From contig JBMOOH010000008.1 of assembly GCA_049323795.1 (NCBI GenBank), forward strand, positions 1-37,169: a stretch of 37,169 bases of DNA. Reading direction: 5' to 3'. The position numbers and the translations under genes were made by a program. A model generated the notes under the pieces. That model saw only the letters and a list, made by a program, of their open reading frames with translations, was not told the DNA's origin and ran no database searches. Shown here in pieces: positions 7,659 through 16,834 of this stretch; positions within the stretch are counted from its first letter, which is position 1; each line of letters opens with the position of its first letter. Source of the stretch: JAOADN01 sp049323795. GTDB taxonomy: Bacteria; Pseudomonadota; Alphaproteobacteria; Rhodobacterales; Rhodobacteraceae.

Positions 7659-8320
7659 CGGCGATGCGGGGCGGTCCGGCCCCGGCGAAGGCCGGGGCAG
7701 GGCTCGTCATGCTCCACGGGCGGGGCAGCAGCGCGCGGGACATGTTCGAACTGGCGGATGCCGTGGCCCTGCCCGACGTGGCGAAGATCGCCCCCGGAGC
7801 GCCGGGAAACTCGTGGTGGCCCACGAGTTTCCTTGCGCCGGCGGCGGTGATGGAGCCTCACGTCCAGCGCGCCCTCGCAGCCGTCCGGGACGCCGTCGCC
7901 ACCCTCGAAGGCGAGGGGCTGAAACGCGGGGGCATCTGGCTTCTCGGCTTCAGCCAGGGCGCCTGCCTCGCGCTCGAAGCCTTCGCACGCGAGGGCGAAG
8001 GGCTGGCCGGCGTCATCGGCCTCTCTGGCGGGCTGATCGGGACGTCGGACGCCTCGGCGACACCCGAGGCGCGGCTCTACGGCAACGTCGCGAAGCGGTT
8101 CGACTATCCGGGCCGCCGCGCAGGGGCGGATGTCTGGCTGTCCTGCCACGAACGCGATCCGCACATCCCGCTCGCACGGGTCGAGGAGAGCGGTGCCGCG
8201 CTCGGGGCGCTGGGGGCCAAGGTCGAGGTGAAGATCCATCCGGGCGCGGGCCACCGGGTCATGCCCGAGGACGTTGCGGCGATCCGGGCGCGGCTGAACC
8301 TCCGGGGTCACGCCCGATGA
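7655..8320 (+). CDS. Phospholipase/carboxylesterase family hydrolase (MhqD-like)
   Basis: A 221-residue alpha/beta hydrolase with the expected order of elements: oxyanion strand Val-Met-Leu-His-Gly-Arg-Gly-Ser-Ser (18-26), nucleophile elbow Gly-Phe-Ser-Gln-Gly with Ser100, acid Asp168 in Glu-Arg-Asp-Pro-His, and base His200 in Gly-Ala-Gly-His. No signal peptide is seen, so it acts in the cytoplasm on small carboxylic esters. I chose GTG 7655, which overlaps the TGA of the dioxygenase gene; ATG 7664 is the alternative and loses only three residues. The coupled partner suggests it processes a ring-opened or esterified aromatic, as proposed for MhqD. The 3' end overlaps the end of the DUF2478 frame on the other strand by 13 bases. 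Confidence 0.85.
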   Translation: MTAMRGGPAPAKAGAGLVMLHGRGSSARDMFELADAVALPDVAKIAPGAPGNSWWPTSFLAPAAVMEPHVQRALAAVRDAVATLEGEGLKRGGIWLLGFSQGACLALEAFAREGEGLAGVIGLSGGLIGTSDASATPEARLYGNVAKRFDYPGRRAGADVWLSCHERDPHIPLARVEESGAALGALGAKVEVKIHPGAGHRVMPEDVAAIRARLNLRGHAR

Positions 8321-9015
8321 GGCTGCCTGGTCGGCGGCACACGGCATGAGCCGGATTCCCGTCCCGGAGAGGCATCGCGAGCGCGCTTCACGGGGGGGGC
8401 CACAGGCGGGCAGATGGAGGGGGGCTCAGGACCGATCCTGAAGTCCTGCGGTACGCCCCGGTTCGATGACGGGCGGGCGCGGGCCACCCAATCTCCCAAT
8501 GCCCGGATGTCAGGCGGCAGGCGGATGGCCAGACCCCCGGCAAACGCCAGGAAGGCGGGAAGGTTCGGCACATTCACGCCGACGATGACGGGAATGTCGA
8601 GCGCAACTGCCTCGGCGATGACAGATCGGAAGCCACGGCCTTCGGCTTCGTGCCTGCCGAACTTGTTGACGATGAGCACATCCGCGCCATCATCCAGACC
8701 GGCAGACACCAGACCGGCAGACACCAGACCGGCAGACACCAGACCGGCAGACACCAGGCCGACGGCGGCTTCCAGTGCGGCCGGGTCAAGCCTGCACCCG
8801 CGCGCCAAGGGACCGAGGTTCCGGCTGATCCGCAGCACGGGCCCGTCGGGCAGCACCTTCACGTCCATGTCGCAGGGCCCCGCATCCCCCCGCCCGGAGT
8901 TGATCTGAACGGTTCCGCGGCATCTCAGTCCGCGGTGGGCAAGCTCGGTTGCGAGACCGCGAAGGACGGGGTCGGTATCGCCCCGTCCGGGAGCCATGAT
9001 GTAGGCCAGGTTCAT
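8308..9015 (-). CDS. DUF2478 protein with an internal pentapeptide repeat
   Basis: A 235-residue frame. Residues 1 to about 180 follow the DUF2478 pattern: Met-x-Pro-Gly-Arg-Gly-Asp-Thr-Asp at the start, Cys-Asp-Met-Asp-Val-Lys-Val-Leu-Pro-Asp-Gly, Gly-Cys-Arg-Leu-Asp-Pro, Val-Asn-Lys-Phe-Gly-Arg-x-Glu-Ala-Glu-Gly-Arg-Gly-Phe and Phe-Ala-Gly-Gly-Leu-Ala. Family members are about 165-180 residues, of unknown biochemistry, and often lie near molybdenum genes. Two things are odd: the five-residue unit Gly-Leu-Val-Ser-Ala is repeated four times by a 15-bp tandem repeat just before Asp-Asp-Gly-Ala-Asp-Val-Leu-Ile, and the last ~55 residues look unlike the family and run into the esterase gene, suggesting a lost stop or frameshift (a C8 tract lies at 8399-8392). 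It is last in line after the PpiC gene of the nar cluster, which is itself a molybdoenzyme locus. Confidence 0.75.
   Translation of the reverse strand: MNLAYIMAPGRGDTDPVLRGLATELAHRGLRCRGTVQINSGRGDAGPCDMDVKVLPDGPVLRISRNLGPLARGCRLDPAALEAAVGLVSAGLVSAGLVSAGLVSAGLDDGADVLIVNKFGRHEAEGRGFRSVIAEAVALDIPVIVGVNVPNLPAFLAFAGGLAIRLPPDIRALGDWVARARPSSNRGVPQDFRIGPEPPSICPPVAPPVKRARDASPGRESGSCRVPPTRQPHRA
8695..8754. repeat. 15-bp tandem repeat, four perfect copies, inside the DUF2478 gene
   Basis: The unit CAGACCGGCAGACAC occurs four times head to tail, with a degenerate fifth unit at 8755-8769. Because 15 is a multiple of three, copy-number change would keep frame and alter only the number of Gly-Leu-Val-Ser-Ala pentapeptides in the protein. 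Confidence 0.95.
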
Positions 9016-9190
9016 CCGAGGCGTCTCGCGGACGCGCCCGGCGCCCCTGACCGCGTTGGGTTCCGCCAGACCGTCACGCTGCCCCTCGATGCCGGGGCCG
9101 GGAACGGGGCCGGGTTCGAGAGCGAGACCTCCGTCGGGGATGTATTGCCGCCGCGCCCCGGCCGGTGTGTCCGCAGGGATTCCCCTCCCT

Positions 9191-10009
9191 TCATGACCCG
9201 TCCTTTCGCGGGCTTCCGATCGGGCCCAGGCTGGCGCCGGTGATCCGCGCGCCCCCGGCGAGGGTCTCGATGAAATCCCGCGACGCCTGCGCCCAGGCCG
9301 CCTTTTCCAGCGCCTGAGCAATCTTGGGGCGGACGGTTTCATAGGGCAGCACCCGTCCCGGCGCGGTGGCGTTCAGCCGGATGATGTGCCAGCCGTGCCG
9401 CGACAGGACCGGGGCGGGCGTCATCCCGCCTTCGGCAAGCGACCGCAGCGCCGCCTCGAATTCGGGCACGGTGTCGCCCGGGCCAAGCTGGCCCAGATGC
9501 CCGTCAGACGCCTTTGATTCGCAGTCGCTCTCGCGGGCGGCACGGGCAAATCCCTCGGCATCGCCCGCCAGCCGCGCCAGCATGGCCTGTGCCCGCGCCC
9601 CGGCCATGGCGCGGGCCGCTTCGTCGCGCGGATCGCAGGCGCACAGGATATGCGACACGTCCCAGAGCGGCGCCGACCGGTAGCGGTCGGGATCCTTCTC
9701 CCATTCGGCACGCACCGCCGCTTCCGTCACCGGCGCGATGGTCAGCGCCGCGTCCAGCAGGGCGCGGATCAGGGCTTCCTCCTCGGTCTCGACCCGGCCT
9801 GGGGCCAGTTCCTCGGGCTCGGGCATCAGCCCGCGGCGCCGTGCCTCTTGCAGGAGAAGCGCGCGGATCGCCAGCGCCTGCGCCGCCTTGCGCCAGGCGA
9901 TGCCGGGCTTGTCCCTTGGCGCGGTGTGGTTCTGCGCCTCGGCGGCGACAGCCGCCGCGGGAATGGTTTCGCCGTTCACGACGACATCGGGGAAAAGCGC
10001 CAGGTTCAT
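9191..10009 (-). CDS. Peptidyl-prolyl cis-trans isomerase, parvulin (PpiC) type, nar-associated
   Basis: A 272-residue protein. The N-terminal ~120 residues are helical and charged (NifM/SurA-like). The parvulin domain spans about residues 130-235, with the markers His-Ile-Leu-Cys-Ala, Gly-His-Leu-Gly-Gln-Leu-Gly-Pro-Gly-Asp-Thr-Val-Pro-Glu-Phe-Glu, and Ser-Arg-His-Gly-Trp-His-Ile-Ile-Arg-Leu. No signal peptide is seen, so it should act in the cytoplasm, where the NarGH subunits fold. It starts five bases after the narI stop, clearly in the same transcript. A PpiC-type gene in this position after narI is also known from Pseudomonas nar operons. I infer a folding or assembly role for nitrate reductase; an individual client has not been established by the sequence. 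Confidence 0.9.
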   Translation of the reverse strand: MNLALFPDVVVNGETIPAAAVAAEAQNHTAPRDKPGIAWRKAAQALAIRALLLQEARRRGLMPEPEELAPGRVETEEEALIRALLDAALTIAPVTEAAVRAEWEKDPDRYRSAPLWDVSHILCACDPRDEAARAMAGARAQAMLARLAGDAEGFARAARESDCESKASDGHLGQLGPGDTVPEFEAALRSLAEGGMTPAPVLSRHGWHIIRLNATAPGRVLPYETVRPKIAQALEKAAWAQASRDFIETLAGGARITGASLGPIGSPRKDGS

Positions 10010-10014
10010 GCGGC

Positions 10015-10782
10015 CTACTCCGCCGGAGGGGTGACGGCCGGGCCGGACAGGCCCTGCAGCGCATCATGGGCGTGGCGGCGTTCCTCCAGCGGGCGGCGGC
10101 GGCGCGAGCGCACGATCTGGTAGCCGGGGCGCGTCAGCAGGTAGCGGAAGGGGGCCGCGAGGCCCGACAGGATATGGACGAGGCGCGTGAAGGGGAAGAC
10201 CAGGAAGATCGTCAGGCCGAGCAGGATGTGCAGCTTGAAGACCAGCGGCACCCCGGCGATCTGTTCGGCCGCGCCGGGCTGGAAGGTGAAGATCATCTGC
10301 GCCCAGGCCATGAACTTCACCACCTCGCCTTCGGCCGCCGTGGCCAGGCTGTAGGGCACGCTGATCAGCCCCAGCAGGAGCTGCGCCAGCAGCAAGAGCA
10401 GGATCGCGATGTCCCAGCCGCCCGAGGTGGCGCGGATGCGGGGATCGGCGAGCCGGCGATAGGCCAGCATGGCCCCGCCGGCGAGGGCGGCCAGCCCGGC
10501 GATGCCGCCGACGCCGGCGGCCAGGAGCTGCTTGGCCTGCGGCGTGATGCCGAAGGCCTCGTAGATGGCCACCGGGACCAGGAGTCCGAAGAGATGGCCG
10601 AGGAAGATCACCAGCACCCCGACATGGAAGAGGACCGAGCCGAGGATGAGCTGCCGGCGCCGGAGAAGCTGGGAGGACGAGCTTTTCCAGGTGAAGGGAT
10701 CGCGCTCGTAGCGCGCCACGGAACCGATGACCAGCACGCTGAGCGCGATGTAGGGGTAGATGCCGAAGAGGGCTTCGTTCAT
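10015..10782 (-). CDS. narI: Respiratory nitrate reductase gamma subunit, cytochrome b
   Basis: A 255-residue five-helix membrane protein, slightly longer than the 225-240 usual because of an Arg-rich cytoplasmic tail. It takes electrons from quinol and passes them through two b hemes to NarH. The four heme ligands are visible: His53 and His63 in Leu-Phe-His-Val-Gly...Gly-His-Leu-Phe-Gly, and His185 and His203 in Lys-Leu-His-Ile-Leu...Leu-Val-His-Ile-Leu. The last pair is 18 residues apart, as in E. coli NarI (187, 205). ATG 10782 gives the conserved first helix Tyr-Pro-Tyr-Ile-Ala. It lies 12 bases after narJ. Confidence 0.97.
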   Translation of the reverse strand: MNEALFGIYPYIALSVLVIGSVARYERDPFTWKSSSSQLLRRRQLILGSVLFHVGVLVIFLGHLFGLLVPVAIYEAFGITPQAKQLLAAGVGGIAGLAALAGGAMLAYRRLADPRIRATSGGWDIAILLLLLAQLLLGLISVPYSLATAAEGEVVKFMAWAQMIFTFQPGAAEQIAGVPLVFKLHILLGLTIFLVFPFTRLVHILSGLAAPFRYLLTRPGYQIVRSRRRRPLEERRHAHDALQGLSGPAVTPPAE

Positions 10783-10794
10783 TTCGGGTCTCCG

Positions 10795-11501
10795 TCAACG
10801 TGCCGCGACATCGGTCGCGAGGGTCCCTGTCCTGTCGATCCGCGCAAGCATGTCGCGGACCTGCGGGCAGCCGGCATTGGGATCGGGGCCGAAGGTGACC
10901 TCGGTCTCCTCCCACACCGCGTCGAGTGCGGCGAGGTCGGTGGGGTCGTCATCGGCTTCGGCCAGCATGCCGGCCACTGCCCCGGCATCCGCCTGTGCGC
11001 CCGCAAGCTGCGACAGGGCGGCGAAGGCGGCGGCGTATCCGCTGTCGCGCCGCGCCAGCCGGGTGCCGAGCGCGTCGAAGATATGCGCCGCGTCCGCCAG
11101 GGTTTCCCGGGCTTCGGCGAAGGGACGCGTCGAGAGGAATTCCAAGAGCACCGGCAGATGGTCGGGCAGTTCCGTGGTGGCGGGCTCGAAACCCGCCGCG
11201 CGGTAGGTCTCGATGAGGCTGACCATCGCGCCGCCCCTGTCCCGGCTTTCGCCATGGACATGCTCGAAGAGGTTGAGCGACAGGGTGCGCGACCGGTCGA
11301 ACAGCATCACGTACCGCTCTTGCAGGTCGTAAAGATCGCCCCGCGCGAGGCCCTCCGCCAGCGCCTGCACCGCAGCCCGCGCCGCGGCCGAAAGCCGTGG
11401 GTCGGAGGCGAGCACGGCCCCGATCTCGGGCATGGCATCCTGAAGGTCCCGCGACGGATAGCTTAGGGCCAGCGACAGCGCCTTGAGTGTGCGGTCCATC
11501 A

Positions 11502-11502
<1 letters not shown>
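10795..11502 (-). CDS. narJ: Nitrate reductase molybdenum cofactor assembly chaperone
   Basis: A 235-residue cytoplasmic chaperone of the NarJ/TorD helical family. It binds the NarG N-terminus and holds the complex until the Mo-bisMGD cofactor and FeS clusters are inserted. Conserved patches are visible: Leu-Ser-Tyr-Pro-Ser near residue 15, Glu-Arg-Tyr-Val-Met-Leu-Phe-Asp-Arg-Ser-Arg-Thr-Leu-Ser-Leu-Asn-Leu-Phe-Glu-His at about 62-81, and Pro-Asp-His-Leu-Pro-Val-Leu-Leu-Glu-Phe at about 112-121. ATG 11502 shares its A with the narH stop (TGATG); the ATG one codon later is also possible. Fourth gene of the nar operon. Confidence 0.96.
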
Positions 11503-13024
<1,522 letters not shown>

Positions 13025-13028
<4 letters not shown>

Positions 13029-16000
13029 TCTGCGGCCTCCAGTTTGGGGGTTGCAGGCGTATCGAGCCAGTCAACCTTCTTCATTTTCCGCACAATGACG
13101 AACTCGTCGCGGTTGCTGCCGACGGTGCCGTAGTAGTTGAAGCCGTAGCTGAGCTGCGCATAGCCGCCGATCATGTGCGTGGGCTTCAGCGTGGCGCGCG
13201 TGACCGAATTGTGGATGCCGCCCCGGTGGCCGGTCTTTTCCGATCCGGGCGTGTTCACGATCTTTTCCTGCGCATGGTACATGAAGAGCGTGCCCTGCCT
13301 GATCCGCTGGCTCACCACCACCCGCGCGGTCAGCGCGCCGTTGATGTTGTAGGCCTCGACCCAGTCGTTATCGACCAGCCCCGCCTTCCCGGCGTCCACC
13401 TCGGACATCCAGACCACCGGGCCGCCCCGGTTCAGCGTCAGCATCAGGAGGTTGTCGGTATAGGTCGAATGGATGCCCCATTTCTGGTGGGGCGTGATGA
13501 AGTTCAGCACGACATGCGGGTTGCCCCCGGCCGCGTCGCTGTTGACCGCCTTGGTGATGGTCTTGAGGTCGACCGGCGGGCGGTAGCTGACGAACCCTTC
13601 GCCAAAGGCCCGCATCCACAGGTGATCCTGGTAAAGCTGATGCCGCCCGGTGAGCGTCCGCCACGGGATCAGTTCGTGCACGTTGGTATAGCCCGCGTTG
13701 TAGCAGACCTCTTCGCTCTCGATGCCAGACCAGGTGGGGCTGGAGATGATCTTGCGCGGCTGGGCGGCAATGTCGCGGAAGCGGATCTTGGTGTGATGCG
13801 CGCCTTCGGCCAGATGGGCATGGTGGCGGCCGGTAGGTTTCTCCAGTTCCTCCCACGCCTTGACGGCCACTTCGCCGTTGGTCTCGGGTGCCAGCATCAG
13901 GATCATCTCGGCCGCGTCGATGGCGGTTTCCAGCTTCGGCTGGCCTTTCGACACGCCCTCGTCCAGCACGACCCCGTTCAGGTCGCGCAGGTGCCCGACC
14001 TCGACCTTGGTATCCCAGTTGATCCCCTTGCCGCCGTTGCCCAGCTTTTCCAGCAGCGGCCCGACCGAGGTGAACTTCCTGTAGAGGTTGGGGTAGTCGC
14101 GTTCCACCGCGATGTAGTTCGGCGCGGTCCTGCCGGGGATCAGGTCGCATTCGCCCTTCTTCCAGTCGCGGACATCCGCCTGCGCCAGCTCGCCGGGCGT
14201 GTCGTGCAGCAGGGGAAGCTGGACGATGTCGGTTTCCACCCCCAGCACCTCGGGCGCCACTTCCGAGAACTTGCGGGCGATCGCCTTGAAGATCTCCCAG
14301 TCCGACTTGCTCTCATAGGCCGGGTCCACCGCCGCCTGCAGCGGGTGGATGAAGGGGTGCATGTCCGAGGTGTTCAGATCGTCCTTTTCGTACCAGCTTG
14401 CGGTCGGCAGCACGATGTCGGAATAGACGGCGGTGGTGGACATGCGGAAGTCGATGCAGACCAGCAGGTCCAGCTTGCCCTGCGGTGCCTTGTCATGCCA
14501 GACCGCCTCCTTCGGCATCACGCCGCCTTCCTCGCCCAGATCCCTGCCCATCACGCCGTGATCGGTGCCCAGGAGATGCTTGAGGAAGTATTCGTGCCCC
14601 TTGCCGGAGGAGCCCAGAAGGTTCGATCGCCAGACGAAGAGGTTGCGCGGCCAGTTCTCCGGCGCATCCGGGTCCTCGCAGGACATCTGCAGATCGCCGG
14701 ATTTCAACTGTGCGGCGACGTAGTCCCTGATCTCCTTGCCGGCCGCCTTCGCCGCTTTCGCCACTTCCAGCGGGTTGGTCTTCAGCTGCGGGGCCGACGG
14801 CAGCCAGCCCATCCGCTCGGCGCGGATGTTGTAGTCGATCAGGCTGATGTCCCAGTCGCCCTTCGGCGCGGTGGGTGACAGGATCTCGCCCGCGCGCAGC
14901 GTCTCGTAGCGCCACTGGTCGGTATGCGCATACCAGCACGAGGTGGAGTTCATCTGCCGTGGCGGGCGGTTCCAGTCCAGCGCGAAGGCCAGGGGGGCCC
15001 AGCCGGTCTGCGGGCGCAGCTTCTCCTGCCCCACGTAATGCGACCAGCCGCCGCCCTCCTGGCCGATGCAGCCGCACATCACCAGCATGTTGATGATGCC
15101 GCGATAGTTCATGTCCATGTGGTACCAGTGGTTCAGGCCGGCCCCGAGGATGACCATCGACTTGCCGCGGGTCTTTTCCGCGTTGCCCGCGAATTCCCGC
15201 GCCACGGCGATGATCTTTTCCCGCGCCACACCGGTGATCTTTTCCGCCCAGGCCGGGGTATAGGGGCTGTCCTCGTCAAAGTTCTTGGACACCCATTTGC
15301 CGCCAAGGCCCCGGTCAAGGCCGTAGTTGGCGCAGAAGAGGTCGAACACCGTGGCGACCAGCGCCTCCGTGCCGTCGGCCAGGGTGACACGCCGCGCGGG
15401 GACATGCCGTGTCAGGATCCCGGGGTGGTCGCATCTGACGAAATCGCCCGTGGCCGCACCGCCGAAATACGGGAAGTCCACGCCCACGACCGTATCGTGA
15501 TGCTCGTCAAGGATCTGGCTCAGCCGCAGTCGGGTTTCGGCCCCGCCGGCCTCTTCCTGAAGGTTCCACTTGCCCGTCTCGCCCCAGCGGAAGCCGATGG
15601 ACCCGTTGGGCACGACGAAGCGGCCCGACGCCTCGTCGAAGGCCACGGTCTTCCAGTCGGGGTTGTTGGCCTCGCCCAGCTTGCCGTCGAAATCCTCGGC
15701 CCGCAGCATCCGCCCCGGCACAAGCCGGCCATCCTGTTCGTCCAGCACGACCAGCATCGGCATGTCGGTGTATCTGCGGGCGTAGTCCTCGAAATACTCC
15801 GCCTGCCGGTCCAGGTGATACTCGCGCAGGATGACGTGGCCCATGGCCATGGCGAGCGCCGCATCGGTGCCCGCCTGCGGGTTCAGCCAGATGTCGCCGA
15901 ACTTCGCCGCCTCGGAATAGTCCGGGCTGACCACGGCGGACTTGGTGCCGCGATAGCGGACCTCGGTGTAGAAATGCGCGTCGGGGGTGCGCGTCTGCGG

Positions 16001-16771
16001 CACGTTCGAGCCCCAGAGCATCAGGAAGCCGGCGTTGTACCAGTCGGCCGATTCCGGCACGTCGGTCTGTTCGCCCCAGGTCTGCGGGCTGGCGGGGGGC
16101 AGGTCGCAATACCAGTCGTAGAACGACATGCAGGTGCCGCCGAGCAGGCTCAGATAGCGCGATCCGGCGGCATAGCTGACCATCGACATCGCCGGGATCG
16201 GCGAAAAGCCGAACACCCGGTCGGGCCCCCAGACCCTGGCGGTGTGGGCGTTGGCGGCGGCGACGATCTCGGTCGCTTCCTCCCATGAGGCGCGCACGAA
16301 GCCGCCCTTGCCGCGCGTCCCGGTGTAGGACGCCCGCAGCGCCGGGTCGGCCTGGATCGCCGCCCAGGCGGCGACCGGCGCCATCGTGGCGCGCATCCGG
16401 CGCCAGGCCCGCATCAGGCTGCCGCGGATCAGCGGGTTCTTCACCCGGTTGGCGGAATAGAGATACCAGCTGTAGGACGCGCCCCGCGCACAGCCGCGCG
16501 GTTCATGGTTGGGCAGGCCCGCCCGGGTGCGCGGATAGTCGGTCTGCTGGGTTTCCCAGGTGACGATGCCGGACTTGACGTAGATCTTCCACGAACAGGA
16601 CCCGGTGCAGTTCACCCCGTGGGTCGACCGCACGATCTTGTCGTGCCGCCAGCGGTTCCTGTAGGTGTCCTCCCAGTCGCGGTTCTCGCGGGTGGTCTGG
16701 CCCCAGCCGTCCGAGAACTGCTCGAGCTCCTTGCTCCGGAAGAAGTTCAGTCTGTCGAGCAGATGGCTCAT
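13025..16771 (-). CDS. narG: Respiratory nitrate reductase alpha subunit, Mo-bisMGD catalytic
   Basis: A 1248-residue catalytic subunit, essentially the length of E. coli NarG (1247). It reduces nitrate to nitrite at a molybdenum bis-MGD centre on the cytoplasmic face. The FS0 [4Fe-4S] ligands are His51, Cys55, Cys59 and Cys94, with a His first ligand as in membrane-bound NarG rather than periplasmic Nap. The molybdenum ligand is probably Asp223 in Tyr-Cys-Asp-Leu-Pro-Pro-Ala-Ser. The N-terminal Asn-Arg-Trp-Arg-His-Asp-Lys-Ile-Val-Arg-Ser-Thr-His-Gly block and the C-terminal Met-Ile-Gly-Gly-Tyr-Ala...Tyr-Gly-Thr-Val-Gly-Ser-Asn-Arg-Asp-Glu block are almost unchanged from enterobacterial proteins. 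No Tat twin-Arg signal of the periplasmic type is seen. It lies 63 bases after narK. Confidence 0.98.
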
Positions 16772-16799
16772 CGTGGCGTCCTTTCGGGTGTCTGACTCC

Positions 16800-16820
16800 G
16801 GGCGGCGGCTTGCACCGCCC
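16800..16820. other. Intercistronic hairpin between narK and narG
   Basis: GGGCGG (16800-16805) pairs with CCGCCC (16815-16820) around a 9-base loop, inside the 63-base narK-narG gap. There is no T-run, so readthrough is expected; such stems often set relative mRNA levels within an operon by limiting decay. Confidence 0.4.
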
Positions 16821-16834
16821 GAACATTCATGGGG

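Noticed and set aside
8650..8770. CRISPR array
   Set aside because: The repeat units are 15 bp, directly adjoining, with no spacers, and lie in frame inside a gene.
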